Assembly (NCBI RefSeq): GCF_030063355.1
Contig: NZ_JASISZ010000041.1
Span: forward strand, 1 to 57,594
DNA length: 57,594 bases
From: Streptomyces sp. PH10-H1
GTDB lineage: Bacteria; Actinomycetota; Actinomycetes; Streptomycetales; Streptomycetaceae
Reading direction: 5' to 3'
A program made the position numbers and the translations under genes. How positions within the stretch are numbered: position 1 is the first letter of the stretch; each line of letters opens with the position of its first letter. Shown here one piece after another: positions 26,623 through 36,041 of this stretch. The notes beneath the pieces are model-generated. The model saw only the letters and a list, made by a program, of their open reading frames with translations, ran no database searches and was not told the origin of the DNA.

Positions 26623-27381
26623 TCAGGCCCGCAGCACCCGGACACCGCGCTCGACGATGGCCTGCTCCTGTGCCTCGTCGAGGCCGTCGTCGGTGACGAG
26701 GTCGTCGATGTCGGCGAGCGGGCAGATCTCCGCGAAGGTCACCCGGCCGATCTTGGTGCTGTCCGCGACGACCACGGAGCGCGCACTGCTGCGCAGGAAT
26801 GCCCGGTCGGTGTGGGCCTCCATCTCGTCGTGCGTGGTGCAGCCCTCGCTCGGGGTCAGGCCGTCCACACCGATGAAGGCGATGTCCAGGTTGTACTGGG
26901 CGAGCATCCGCTCGGCAGCCGGCCCCACCAGTTCGTAGCTGGCCGTCCGGGCGTTCCCGCCGACGACCACGAGACGGATCTCGGACCGGGCGATCAGATC
27001 GGCGGCGATGTTGACCGCGTTGGTGACGACGGTGATGCCGCTTCGCTCGCCCAGCGCACGGGCGATCTCCGTGACCGTGGTGCCCCCGGTCATACCCACC
27101 ACCGCTCCGTCCGGGACCAGGCGCGCCGCGGCGAGAGCGATCCGCCGCTTCTCGGACTGCTGGCGTCCCGCACGGTGGCGCAACGGCAGCTCCAGATTGA
27201 ACGTGCCGGTCACCGCGCCGCCGCGGGTGCGGTGGAGGAGTCCCTGCTCGTGCAGCGTCTGCAGATCGCGCCGGACCGTCGCCCCCGACACCCCGAGCAG
27301 CTCGGTGAGCACATGGACGTCGGCACTGCCCTCCTTGGAAACGTGATCAAGGATACGGGCGATTCTGTCAACTTTGAGCAT
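26623..27381 (-). CDS. DeoR/GlpR-family transcriptional regulator of the galactosamine/galactose unit
   Basis: 252 residues. The N-terminal DeoR HTH is DRIARILDHVSKEGSADVHV, followed by LTELLGVSGATVRRDLQTLH. The C-terminal sugar-phosphate-sensing domain has GTTVTEIARAL, VVTNAVNIAADL, VVVGGNARTASYELVGP and DIAFIGVDGL. Full length for an AgaR/GlpR-type repressor, which is released by a sugar phosphate. It lies beside a GH27 alpha-galactosidase gene and an operon of SIS, ROK, PfkB and aldolase genes, so it most likely controls galactose/galactosamine use. Starts with ATG 27381. Confidence 0.9.
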   Translation of the reverse strand: MLKVDRIARILDHVSKEGSADVHVLTELLGVSGATVRRDLQTLHEQGLLHRTRGGAVTGTFNLELPLRHRAGRQQSEKRRIALAAARLVPDGAVVGMTGGTTVTEIARALGERSGITVVTNAVNIAADLIARSEIRLVVVGGNARTASYELVGPAAERMLAQYNLDIAFIGVDGLTPSEGCTTHDEMEAHTDRAFLRSSARSVVVADSTKIGRVTFAEICPLADIDDLVTDDGLDEAQEQAIVERGVRVLRA

Positions 27382-27509
27382 GAGGGGAGTCTAGCTCCAG
27401 GTCAGAGCAGTGAGATGAGCAATCCTGTCGGCGGCACGGCGGGCGGCAGGGGGGTCCGTGGCGTTGGACATCGCCGCGGACCCCTCAGGTGGAGCCGATC
27501 GCCGTCAGG

Positions 27510-29498
27510 TCAGGAGGCCGGCGGTGTGGCGACGGGAGCTGCCCAGCTCTGGTTGGTCTGGATCGAGCTGGGGGCGGTTCCGCAGGTGTACAGGTCGATG
27601 GGCGTACCGCTCGTGGTCGTCGCCCCTCCGTAGACGTCGAGGCACGTGGCGGTGCCGCTGAGTTTGAGGTTTCCGTCCCGGTTGTACGTCCAGGTCTGGG
27701 ATCCGGCGGCGGATCCGCACGGGGCGACACCGGCCCACCGACCGGACTTCCCGTTGATCGCTCCGGTCGTCGTACCGCTCTGGGCGGTCAGGCAGAGGTT
27801 CGAGTTACCGGACTGCAGCAGCTGGATCGTGCCGTCGGAGTTGCGCCGCCACTGCTGGTTGGAACCGCCGGTGCAAGGATAGAGGTCGACCGGGTTGTTG
27901 GTGACGGTGCCGGAGCGGTAGTTGTCCAGGCACAGGGACGTCTTGCCCCAGTTATCACGGGAAGCGGTGATCTGTCCGCTCGGGGTGAAGCTGCCGCAGC
28001 CGGCCTGAGGAGCGATTTTGAGCATCGCGTTGTCGTGCGCGCCGAGTGTGAGCGGCACCGAGCCCGTCGAGGTGCTGCTGCTGTGCGCCCACAGGTCGCG
28101 GACGTCGTAGCCGCAGCCGGCGGTGGTGAAGCCGAGGCCGGCGAGTGAGAGCGAGTAGTTCGTGGCCGCGGAACTCTTGTTGAGCACGACCACGGCCTTG
28201 CTGCCGTCGGCCAGGGGCTTGAGGACGACATCGACACCGCTGGCGGCAGCCGGTGAGCCGTCGGTGTTGGCCGCGCCACCGGAGACGCGGTAACCGCCGG
28301 CGCCCAGCGGGTCCTGGTCCACCGCGATCACGTCGGAGTTGCCCAGAATCGCGACGGACGCGTTCAGGTGCGCGGCTTCCGCGGGATGGGCGGTGATGTA
28401 CGACGGCTGGAACTTGCGGGCATCCGTGCTGATCACCAGTGGTGCGGCGAGTGCGGAGAACAGCGCCATCTGGCTGCGTTCTTCGGCGGTCGTCATGCCG
28501 TTGTCGCCGATCAGCAACATATCGGCGTCGTTCCAGTTGCCCGGCCCCTGGTAACGGCTGAGCTCCAGGGTGTTGTCGAAGCTCTGGTACGCGCCGAAGT
28601 TGTAGCCGGCCAACGGCACGTTCCACGGATTCTTGCCGTCACCGTAGTTCCAGATGTCCGGGCCCACCCGCCAGAGCTGGCCGAGCCCGCGCACCCAGTT
28701 CATCGAGGCGAACTTCGTGGAGCCGTTCCCGTATCCGGCCGGGGCGGAGATGTTGAACGTGATGTTGGGCGTCGCCCTGCCGCCGTTGGCCGCCGAGGTG
28801 ACCGCGGTCCTCAGGTCGTTGGACATGCGGGTGTCGAGTATCTGGACCGGCTCCTGGTCGCCGCAGTTGTCGTACTTGAGCTGGTCGACACCCCAGAAGA
28901 CGAAGGAGTTGGCGTCGTTCTGCTCGTAGTACTCGCTGCCGTTGGGCAGGTTGGATGCCGTCGGTGTGGCGGTGCTGCAGGTGTGCGTGCCGGAGGTCTC
29001 GTAGATGCCGAACTTCGCACCGAGGCCGTGCAGGTAGTCGCCGTAGGCGGTCAGCTCGTAGTCGAAGCCGGGTTGCTTGGTGGTGTCGCGGACGTCGGTG
29101 GCGCCGCCCCAGTTGAGCCCGCCGTGCAGGTAGCCGGAGCTGTTGCGATACATCCAGCAGTCGTCGACGGTGATCGTCCGGTACCCCTTGGCGATCAGGC
29201 CGGTGTCGGACAGGCCCTTGGCGTTGTCCTTCATGTACTGCTGGAAGGAGTAGTCCAGCCGGCTGGAGCCGTCCAGCGGCGCCTGGGGCGCACACGTCGC
29301 ACGGGACCAGTTGTTGAAGCCCATCGGCGGCAGAGCGGCGATCGGCGTGCTGGGCGTCGCCGCGGACGAGTAGTTCGCCGCCTGCTGGTTCTCGCCGTCA
29401 TTCGCGGCGGCCGGGCCGGTGCCCAGGAAACAGCCGGCGGGTATCAGGGCCGCGCTCAGGAACGCGGTGAGCGGTCTGCGGAGGAGTCTGCTTGCCAC
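27510..29498 (-). CDS. Secreted GH27 alpha-galactosidase with C-terminal ricin-type (CBM13) domain
   Basis: 662 residues. The signal peptide is SRLLRRPLTAFLSAALIPAG, ending at AAA. The GH27 catalytic domain starts LPPMGFNNWSRATCAPQ. The nucleophile Asp lies in DQLKYDNCGD and the acid/base Asp in NWNDADMLLIG. A beta-sandwich domain follows, then a ricin-B lectin domain with repeated Q-x-W motifs (NQQWRRNSDGTIQLL, SQTWTYNRDGNLKL). GH27 includes alpha-galactosidases and alpha-N-acetylgalactosaminidases; these motifs alone do not separate the two. The GTG at 29498 is chosen because AAGGAG precedes it and the signal peptide begins there. It would release galactose or GalNAc outside the cell. Confidence 0.92.
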   Translation of the reverse strand: MASRLLRRPLTAFLSAALIPAGCFLGTGPAAANDGENQQAANYSSAATPSTPIAALPPMGFNNWSRATCAPQAPLDGSSRLDYSFQQYMKDNAKGLSDTGLIAKGYRTITVDDCWMYRNSSGYLHGGLNWGGATDVRDTTKQPGFDYELTAYGDYLHGLGAKFGIYETSGTHTCSTATPTASNLPNGSEYYEQNDANSFVFWGVDQLKYDNCGDQEPVQILDTRMSNDLRTAVTSAANGGRATPNITFNISAPAGYGNGSTKFASMNWVRGLGQLWRVGPDIWNYGDGKNPWNVPLAGYNFGAYQSFDNTLELSRYQGPGNWNDADMLLIGDNGMTTAEERSQMALFSALAAPLVISTDARKFQPSYITAHPAEAAHLNASVAILGNSDVIAVDQDPLGAGGYRVSGGAANTDGSPAAASGVDVVLKPLADGSKAVVVLNKSSAATNYSLSLAGLGFTTAGCGYDVRDLWAHSSSTSTGSVPLTLGAHDNAMLKIAPQAGCGSFTPSGQITASRDNWGKTSLCLDNYRSGTVTNNPVDLYPCTGGSNQQWRRNSDGTIQLLQSGNSNLCLTAQSGTTTGAINGKSGRWAGVAPCGSAAGSQTWTYNRDGNLKLSGTATCLDVYGGATTTSGTPIDLYTCGTAPSSIQTNQSWAAPVATPPAS

Positions 29499-29785
29499 GA
29501 TGGGTGGCTCCTTCGGGGTGGGGGGTCGCCGTACGGCACGGGCAGTCGGGGCGCTACGAGCGATTGACATAATCTGCTCAAAGTTGCCACTGCGTCAACA
29601 ATTACGCGCAATCGAATATCGTCTGCGGCGCAAGCCGCCGGACCCGCGGCAGCAACCGGCGCCGCGCCCCTCCACCTGGGCAGGGCACCCTCACGGCCTG
29701 GTGGTTCGCAACATTCAGGTAACGGCTACTGGACCTGGGCGCCCAGCTCGTGAATACTCCGCGACACCGCAGAGTTGCTCACATT

Positions 29786-29821
29786 TGCTCGATCAGCACA
29801 TCATTGAGTCAGATTCGAGCA
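29786..29821. promoter_or_regulatory. Candidate DeoR operator in the GH27/SIS divergent region
   Basis: The 369-base gap between the divergent GH27 and SIS genes is AT-rich. TGCTCGA (29786-29792) and its complement TCGAGCA (29815-29821) form an inverted pair. Further TGCTCA copies lie at about 29575 and 29776. Repeated short motifs over both promoters are what a DeoR repressor site would look like; assignment to the neighbouring regulator is inference. Confidence 0.35.
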
Positions 29822-29867
29822 TCCATGGCCCGAATGCCGTCATCACCACCTCTGAAGGAAGCGTCGC

Positions 29868-30821
29868 ATGCCCAGCGCCACCCCCTCCCGTACCTCCGTC
29901 GAGATAGCCACCCAGCCCGCCTGCTGGCGGCAGGCGTCCCGATCGCTCCCCGCCCATGCCGCCGCCCTCCCCCGCCGGGGCGAGCGCGTGGCGGTCGTCG
30001 GCTGCGGCACCTCCTGGTTCATGGCCCAGTCCTACGCGGCGCTGCGCGAGAGCGGCGGCCATGGCGAGACCGACGCCTTCGCCGCCTCGGAGTTTCCGGG
30101 CGGGCGCCGCTACGACCGGATCCTCGCGATCTCCCGTTCCGGCACCACGACCGAAGTGCTGGACCTGCTCGGCCGGGCGCGCGACGCGGCGGTGCCCACG
30201 TCCGCGATCACCGCCGACCCCGTGACTCCCGTGATGACGGCGGCCGACTCCCTGGTGGTTCTGGATTTCGCCGATGAGGAATCGGTCGTGCAGACCCGGT
30301 TCGCCACCACCGTGCTCGCCCTGCTCCGTGCCCATCTGGAGGCCGAGGATGCGCTGCCGCCAGGCGTACGGTCCCTCGCCGAGGCCGCCCGGGACGCCGA
30401 ACGGGCCGTCTCCGAGCAACTGGCGGCCGAGGTGTGCGGAGCCGAGCAGTTCACCTTCCTCGGCACCGGCTGGACTTACGGTCTGGCGCTGGAGGCGGGG
30501 CTGAAGATGCGAGAGGCCGCGGGCGCGTGGACCGAGGCGTACCCGGCCATGGAGTACCGGCACGGACCGATCAGCATCACCGGGCCGGGACGCGTGGCGT
30601 GGATGTTCGGCTCGCTGCCGCAGGGTCTCGCGGACGATGTCGCCCGGGTCGGCGGCACGCTGGTCGCCCAGTCCCAGAACGGGGCCGGACACCTCGACCC
30701 GCTGGCCGACCTCGTGCGCGCCCAGCGACTGGCCGTCGCCATCGCCGAGTCCCGCGACTACGACCCGGACCGGCCGCGCAACCTCACCCGATCGGTCGTC
30801 CTGGAAGGCCACCATGCGTGA
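29868..30821 (+). CDS. SIS-domain sugar isomerase/deaminase (AgaS-like)
   Basis: 317 residues with two SIS domains: RVAVVGCGTSWFMAQSYAAL and AISRSGTTTEVLDLLGRA in the first, TFLGTGWTYGLALEAGLKMR with EAAGAWTEAYPAMEYRHGP in the second. It looks like the isomerase half of GlmS without the glutaminase domain, as in AgaS/NagB-like deaminases that turn galactosamine-6-phosphate into tagatose-6-phosphate. The following PfkB and aldolase genes support that reading. ATG 29868 with a GAAGGAAG ribosome site; its stop overlaps the next gene by 8 bases. Confidence 0.85.
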   Translation: MPSATPSRTSVEIATQPACWRQASRSLPAHAAALPRRGERVAVVGCGTSWFMAQSYAALRESGGHGETDAFAASEFPGGRRYDRILAISRSGTTTEVLDLLGRARDAAVPTSAITADPVTPVMTAADSLVVLDFADEESVVQTRFATTVLALLRAHLEAEDALPPGVRSLAEAARDAERAVSEQLAAEVCGAEQFTFLGTGWTYGLALEAGLKMREAAGAWTEAYPAMEYRHGPISITGPGRVAWMFGSLPQGLADDVARVGGTLVAQSQNGAGHLDPLADLVRAQRLAVAIAESRDYDPDRPRNLTRSVVLEGHHA

Positions 30822-31830
30822 GGGCCACGACGCGGGCGAGTGCGTGATCGCCTTGGACGTCGGCGGCACCGGCATCAAGGGGGCGCTCCTCGACCGGGAA
30901 CTGCTGCTGGCGACCGTGCGCCGGCCGACGCCCCGGGCCTCGGGGCCGGAAGCGGTGGTGGACGCCGTCACCGAGACGCTTCGAGCCCTCGCCCGGCAGG
31001 CCGGCGACGAAGGACTGCTGGTCCGCAGGGTCGGCGTCGTCGTCCCCGGCCTCGTGAACGAGGACGTCGCCCACGCCGTCTACTCCGCCAACATCGGCTG
31101 GCGCGACCTCCCGCTCGCGCAGCTTCTCGAACGGCGCACCGGGCTCCCCGTGACGCTGGGGCACGACGTCCGTGCCGGAGGGCTCGCGGAGTGTGTCCTG
31201 GGAGCGGCCCGCGGCGCCCGCGATGTGCTCTTCGTGGCCATCGGCACCGGAGTCGCCGCTGCCGTCATCAGTGACGGGCGGCCCGTTCAGGCCGGCGGCC
31301 ACGCGGGCGAACTCGGCCACGTGGTCGTCGATCCCGGCGGCGCGAAGTGTCAGTGCGGCGGCCGCGGATGCCTGGAGACGGTGGCATCGGCGGTCGCGAT
31401 CAGGGCAGCCTTCACCGCTCGGTCCGGCCGTGCCGTCCAGGGCGCCGACGAGGTGTCCGCTCTCGTGGCACAGGGCGACACCGACGCCATCGCGGTCTGG
31501 GACCGTGCGGTCGACGCGCTTGCGTCGGCCCTGGCGACGGCGTCCTCGCTCCTCGGCCCTGAGCTGGTCGTCCTCGGCGGCGGCCTCGCCCAGGCGGGCG
31601 ACGTTCTCCTGAAACCGGTCCGTGCCCGCCTGGCCCAGCGGCTGACGTTCCAGCGCCGGCCGGCCGTCGTGCGCGCGGCACTGGGCGACATGGCCGGCTG
31701 CCTGGGCGCCGGTCTGTACGCGTGGCAGGCCGTCGACTCCGCCACGCGCGTCGCCGGAACCGGAACAGGAGCCGTGGAATTCGCCATGCGCGGCGCCACG
31801 GCCGGTTCGGCGGGGGGCGGGTCCCGGTGA
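30814..31830 (+). CDS. ROK-family sugar kinase
   Basis: 338 residues. The ATP-binding DxGGT motif is IALDVGGTGIKGALLD. The central GIGTGVAAAVI-type region follows, then the ROK zinc site CQCGGRGCLETVAS, preceded by GGHAGELGHVVVDPGG. ROK kinases phosphorylate glucose, N-acetylglucosamine, ManNAc or related sugars at C6. Between AgaS-like and PfkB genes, a role as galactosamine/GalNAc or hexose kinase is the natural guess. It overlaps both neighbours, so it is part of one transcript. Confidence 0.88.
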   Translation: MREGHDAGECVIALDVGGTGIKGALLDRELLLATVRRPTPRASGPEAVVDAVTETLRALARQAGDEGLLVRRVGVVVPGLVNEDVAHAVYSANIGWRDLPLAQLLERRTGLPVTLGHDVRAGGLAECVLGAARGARDVLFVAIGTGVAAAVISDGRPVQAGGHAGELGHVVVDPGGAKCQCGGRGCLETVASAVAIRAAFTARSGRAVQGADEVSALVAQGDTDAIAVWDRAVDALASALATASSLLGPELVVLGGGLAQAGDVLLKPVRARLAQRLTFQRRPAVVRAALGDMAGCLGAGLYAWQAVDSATRVAGTGTGAVEFAMRGATAGSAGGGSR

Positions 31831-32762
31831 TCCTGACCGTCACGCTCAATGCGGCCCTCGACGTCACCTACATTGTCGACAACCTCGTGCCCAGTACCTC
31901 GCACCGCGTCGACACCGTGCACGAGCGCGCCGGTGGCAAGGGCATCAACGTCGCCCGGGTGCTCTCCGCCCTGGGCTGGCCGGCGGTCGTGACCGGCCTT
32001 TCCGGCGGCGACACCGGCGACCGGCTGCGCGGCGAATTACGAGCAGTCGGCCTGCGGGACGAACTGGTTCCCGTGGCGGGCGAATCACGGCGCACCCTCA
32101 CGGTCGTCTCCCGCGAGGACGGTGACGCCACCGTGTTCAACCAGACGGGACCGCTCGTGACGACCGACGAGTGGGAAGCCTTCACCGCGCAGTACGCACG
32201 ACTGCTGCGCGACGCCGACGTCGTCGTACTCTCCGGCAGCCTTCCACCGGGCCTGCCGACCGACGCGTACGCACACCTCGTCGCCCTTGCCCACGAGGGA
32301 GGCGTCGCCGCGATCCTGGACACGAGCGGACCCGCGCTGCGTGACGCGCTGGCCGTCGGCCCCGACGTGGTCAAGCCCAACGCCGATGAACTCGCCGCCG
32401 TCACCGGACGCCAGGACATCGCGGCCGCGGCGGCCGGCCTGCGGGCGATGGGCGCCCGCACCGTCGTGGCCTCTCGCGGTCCCGACGGGCTGCACGCGAT
32501 CACCCCGCGAGGCACCTGGCGTGCCACGCCTCCCGAGCGGCTGACCGGCAACCCGACCGGTGCGGGCGACGCCTGCGTCGCAGCGCTCGCGGCAGGGATC
32601 GCCACCGGCGCACCGTGGCCCGCCATCCTGTGCGAGGCCGTCGCCCTGTCGGCTGCGGCCGTCCTGCGTCCTACGGCAGGCGACTTCGATACCGACGCCT
32701 ACCGCCGTTTCCGTACCACCGTTCCCGTGGAGGAAGTCCATGCCGCTCGCAGCCACCCATGA
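31827..32762 (+). CDS. PfkB-family kinase (1-phosphofructokinase / tagatose-6-phosphate kinase type)
   Basis: 311 residues with the PfkB signatures AGGKGINVARVLSALG near the start and GNPTGAGDACVAALAAG near the end. The opening ILTVTLNAALDVTYIVD is typical of the FruK/LacC branch. It would phosphorylate tagatose-6-phosphate (or fructose-1-phosphate) for the aldolase encoded next. GTG start at 31827 overlaps the ROK stop (GTGA). A TTA leucine codon at 32037 makes its translation potentially bldA-dependent. Confidence 0.88.
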   Translation: MILTVTLNAALDVTYIVDNLVPSTSHRVDTVHERAGGKGINVARVLSALGWPAVVTGLSGGDTGDRLRGELRAVGLRDELVPVAGESRRTLTVVSREDGDATVFNQTGPLVTTDEWEAFTAQYARLLRDADVVVLSGSLPPGLPTDAYAHLVALAHEGGVAAILDTSGPALRDALAVGPDVVKPNADELAAVTGRQDIAAAAAGLRAMGARTVVASRGPDGLHAITPRGTWRATPPERLTGNPTGAGDACVAALAAGIATGAPWPAILCEAVALSAAAVLRPTAGDFDTDAYRRFRTTVPVEEVHAARSHP

Positions 32763-33579
32763 GATCGCCGCCGACTCGGCCGCGAGGACCGTGGGGGTAG
32801 GTGCTTTCAATGTCATCCAGCTGGAGCACGCCCAGGCCATCGTCGCCGGCGCCGAGGCGGCCGGACGTCCGGTGATCCTGCAGATCAGCGAGAACACCGC
32901 CCGCTACCACGGCTCCCTCGAACCGATCGGCCTCGCCTCCCTGGCCATCGCGCGGGCCGCGAGCGTCCCGGTGGCCGTCCATCTCGACCACGCGGAATCC
33001 GCCGGCCTCGTGCACGAGGCGGTGGAACTCGGCTTCACCTCGGTCATGTTCGACGGCGCCAAGTTCCCCTATGCCGAGAATGTCGCCGCCACCCGGGAGA
33101 TCACGGCCCATTGCCACAGCCGGAAGGTGTGGGTCGAGGCCGAGCTCGGCGAGGTCGGCGGCAAGGACGGTGCCCATGCCCCGGGAGTCCGCACCGATCC
33201 GGACGAGGCACGTGACTTCGTCGCCGCCACCGGGGTCGACGCTCTCGCCGTGGCGGTGGGCAGCTCCCATGCGATGCACACCAGGGACGCCGTCCTCGAC
33301 TTCGACCTGATCACCCGTCTGCGTGACGCCGTGAGCGTCCCTCTCGTCCTGCACGGCTCCTCCGGAGTCGGCGACGAGGACCTCATCCGGGCGGTCGCGG
33401 CGGGAATGACGAAGGTCAACATCTCCACCCACCTCAACAAGGCGTTCACCCGGGTGGTCCGGGCGTATCTCGACGCCGATGCCGGGGTGTCCGACACCCG
33501 CAAGTACCTCGGTCCGGCCCGGGACTCGGTCGCGGTGGAGGTCGCACGCCTGTTGCGGGTTCTGGCCGGCGGATCCTGA
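32740..33579 (+). CDS. Class II fructose/tagatose-bisphosphate aldolase (GatY/KbaY-like)
   Basis: 279 residues. Zinc ligand and catalytic signatures are all present: VPVAVHLDHAES, VWVEAELGEVGGKDG, AVGSSHAMHTR, PLVLHGSSGVGDEDLIRA and MTKVNISTHLNKAF. The short length and the GAFNVIQLEHAQAI opening fit the tagatose-bisphosphate aldolase branch. It splits the bisphosphate into dihydroxyacetone phosphate and glyceraldehyde-3-phosphate. ATG at 32740 with a GGAGGAAG ribosome site inside the end of the PfkB gene (23-base overlap). Last gene of the operon. Confidence 0.88.
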   Translation: MPLAATHEIAADSAARTVGVGAFNVIQLEHAQAIVAGAEAAGRPVILQISENTARYHGSLEPIGLASLAIARAASVPVAVHLDHAESAGLVHEAVELGFTSVMFDGAKFPYAENVAATREITAHCHSRKVWVEAELGEVGGKDGAHAPGVRTDPDEARDFVAATGVDALAVAVGSSHAMHTRDAVLDFDLITRLRDAVSVPLVLHGSSGVGDEDLIRAVAAGMTKVNISTHLNKAFTRVVRAYLDADAGVSDTRKYLGPARDSVAVEVARLLRVLAGGS

Positions 33580-33987
33580 ACAGGGTGCGACGGACGCCTC
33601 TCCATCTGCAGATGTAGACGACGACGCGCCAGGTGCCCTCGCAGTCGTGGCCGGTGGCCGGCAGCTCCACCATGGGTTCGCTGGTCGCTCGCTGGAAAGC
33701 GGCCTTTACCGCGCGGGTGGCCGGGTCGCCGCCGATCCACGTGAGCACCTGACGGTAGGCCGCGCTTTCGCAGTCCCAGAAGACGTTGGCCGGCCGCAGT
33801 TCTGGTGGCCGGCCCACATCGGTGACCGGTAGGTCCTACAGGTGCCTGATGGCGGCGTCGCCGTCCAAGGGGCTCCACGCCCGCTGAAGGGACTCTTACG
33901 GCTTCGGGATGCAGTGGCCAGCGCGGCTACAGGACGCCCGGAACGGGCGGGTCGTAGCCGCGCTGCCACGCGGACGGTGTGCCGCGG
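33580..33987 (-). other. Gap with a possible unrecognised gene fragment
   Basis: Between the aldolase and the serine hydrolase, the minus strand from about 33832 to 33600 reads LRPANVFWDCESAAYRQVLT, then WIGGDPATRAVKAAFQRATS and TWRVVVYICRWR. This looks like coding sequence, but it has no credible start or stop of its own and runs into the aldolase antisense. The family is not recognised. Confidence 0.3.
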
Positions 33988-35346
33988 TCAGCCCCCGGCC
34001 GGGAGGTCGTAGACGTGGTCCGGGGTGGCGATGGAGGTGATCGCTCGGGCGAAGAGGGTGCTCGGCTCAAAGCCGTTGTGCAGGATGTCGGTGTTGAGCA
34101 GGACCACCATCGTGGCGTCCTGCTTCGGCAGGTACATCGTCACGCTCTCGTAGCCGGGCAGCGAGCCGTTGTGCCCGATCCAGCCGTGGGTCTGGAAGAG
34201 GCCCAGGCCGTACCCGGCGCCGTCGAAACCGGGTACGGGGATGAATTTCTCCCGCTGCTTCTGGGTGGCCGGGGAGAGCAGGGTGCCGGTGGCGACCACC
34301 TTGGCCCAGTGGTGCAGGTCGTGCAGATCGGAGATCATCGCGCCCGCCGCCCAGCCCCAGCTCGGGTTCCAGTGCGTCGTGTCGGCGATCGCGCCCGTCA
34401 GCGTCTGGTTCGTGTACCCGTGCGCGTGCGGCTCCGGAAACTCCGCGCCCTGCGGGAACAGCGTGTGGTGCAGGTGGGCCGGCCCGGTGACGCGTTGGTG
34501 GATGAAGTCGGCGAGCGGCATCTTGCCGAGCTTCTCCACGACCAGGCCGAGCAGGATGTAGTTGGTGTTGGAGTACTGGAACTTCGCACCCGGGGCGAAG
34601 ACGTTCGGGTGGCGGAAGGCGTACGCCAGCAGCTCCTGCGGGGTGAACGGGCGGGTCGGGTCGCTGAGCAGGGCTTGTACGAAGTCCGGATCGGCGCTGT
34701 ACGAGAACAGGCCGCTGCGCATCTCCGCCAGCTGCCGGATGGTGATGTGGTTGCCGTCGGGGACGCCGTCGATGTAGGCGGAGATCGGGTCGTCCAGCTT
34801 GACCAGCCCGTCGTCGACCAGTTCCAGGACGGCGGTGGCGGTGAAGGTCTTGGTCTCGCTGCCGATCCGCATGTTGAGGCCGGGCGTCATCGGCGCGTGG
34901 GTCACGGTGTTGGCCACCCCGGACGACCGGACGTAACTTCCGCGGCCGGGCAGCCACAGGCCGACGGTCACGCCGGGGACGCCGGTCTCCTTGCGGGCGC
35001 GCTCGATCGCCTCGTCGAGGCGGGCCACGAGCGCGGGATCCAGGCCGTGGGGCGGGCAGTCTTTTACGTCCGGGTCGGCGGTGGCGACGGCGGCCGTCGG
35101 CGGGGCGGCCTGGGCCGGGGACGCGGTCAGGGAAAGGGGTGCCAGGGTGGAGAGGGCGAGCAGGGCGGTGGCGAGTCGGCGGGTGGGGGCACGGCGCGCA
35201 TGGCAGGACGTCTCTTTCGGTGTGAGGGGACCTAGCCAGGCAACGTCACCACTCGCCCTGGCCCCGGACCCCGCGTTCACGGACACCGCCCGGCGAGTCC
35301 ACCCGTACGGACGCGGCCGGTCCGGATCGCCGCGGACCGGGCTCAT
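33988..35346 (-). CDS. Secreted serine hydrolase (beta-lactamase / D-alanyl-D-alanine carboxypeptidase family)
   Basis: The catalytic motifs are GSETKTFTA (S-x-x-K), YSNTNYILLG (Y-x-N) and IGHNGSLPGYES (H-x-G), in the order of class C/DD-peptidase-like hydrolases. A secretory signal is visible (RLATALLALSTLAPLSLTAS, cleavage after AQA). The expected ATG just before the signal (35201) is out of frame: the sequence ATGCGCGCC looks like a GC insertion into ATGCGCC. As written, translation must begin at the ATG at 35346, adding ~45 residues before the signal, or the gene is damaged. It probably modifies peptidoglycan or hydrolyses esters outside the cell. Confidence 0.75.
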   Translation of the reverse strand: MSPVRGDPDRPRPYGWTRRAVSVNAGSGARASGDVAWLGPLTPKETSCHARRAPTRRLATALLALSTLAPLSLTASPAQAAPPTAAVATADPDVKDCPPHGLDPALVARLDEAIERARKETGVPGVTVGLWLPGRGSYVRSSGVANTVTHAPMTPGLNMRIGSETKTFTATAVLELVDDGLVKLDDPISAYIDGVPDGNHITIRQLAEMRSGLFSYSADPDFVQALLSDPTRPFTPQELLAYAFRHPNVFAPGAKFQYSNTNYILLGLVVEKLGKMPLADFIHQRVTGPAHLHHTLFPQGAEFPEPHAHGYTNQTLTGAIADTTHWNPSWGWAAGAMISDLHDLHHWAKVVATGTLLSPATQKQREKFIPVPGFDGAGYGLGLFQTHGWIGHNGSLPGYESVTMYLPKQDATMVVLLNTDILHNGFEPSTLFARAITSIATPDHVYDLPAGG

Positions 35347-35589
35347 CCACCGCCGTGATCAACGGTGAGCAAGTCCCCGAGAGACGTACCGCGGCGTCCT
35401 CTTCGACGCTTCAATGTTCCGCCTGTTGATGCGAGCGATTCAGCAGGACCCCTCGAGATGGTTGACCCTGCAGTAGGCGGTACTGCCGGTCGGCTGCTCA
35501 CCGCATTGCGTGCCGCCCACGCGGACATGATCGCCGCCGCCGGGCGCGGCTACGACCTCACCGGCCGACGGCGAGTCCAGGTTGTTGGG
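35347..35589 (+). other. Short coding-like stretch, unrecognised
   Basis: A plus frame reads VDPAVGGTAGRLLTALRAAH and ADMIAAAGRGYDLTG before turning into antisense of the next fragment. It could be the tail of an unknown protein; no start codon fits. Confidence 0.25.
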
Positions 35590-35941
35590 TGCCCGCCGGC
35601 GTCTTGCCCACTCCTGCGCACTTGCCTGCACCGTCGTTGAGGATCTGCTGGAAGGTCGAGCCGGGGCTGGTGGCCACGGTCAACCCGCACAGATCGGTGA
35701 GCTGGGTGACTTTGTTGAGGCCGAGGCTCTTGGCGCTGAGGAAGGACTGGCCGTCGGTGAGGTAGCTGGCGAAGTCCACCACCTTCTCGCGTGTCTCGGT
35801 GACGCCGAAGTTGCCCTGGCCGACGTCGAACTTGCCGTTCTGCACGCCCGGGATGATCGTCACGAAGGTGCCGTGCTCCTCCTTCCAGTTCACGCCCAGC
35901 ACCTTGGCGACGGCGTTGCGCAAATCGGCCGCGGTCGTCAT
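35590..35941 (-). pseudogene. Amino-acid-type ABC transporter substrate-binding protein, internal fragment
   Basis: The minus strand reads DLRNAVAKVLGVNWKEEHGT, then GKFDVGQGNFGVTETREKVV and DFASYLTDG, then TQLTDLCGLTVATSPGST. This is lobe 1 and the hinge of a family 3 solute-binding protein (D-x-x-x-G...T-x-x-R-x-x-x-x-D-F). The signal peptide and the second lobe are absent, and no transporter subunits are nearby. Confidence 0.65.
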
Positions 35942-36041
35942 CATGGAGGGCGAGGGAACATCCCGGGGGGCCGACGACGCGGAACGTCGAATCCGGGCCG
36001 GCGCCTACGCGTCAGGGGTCCCGGAGAACGGATCCCTCCCA

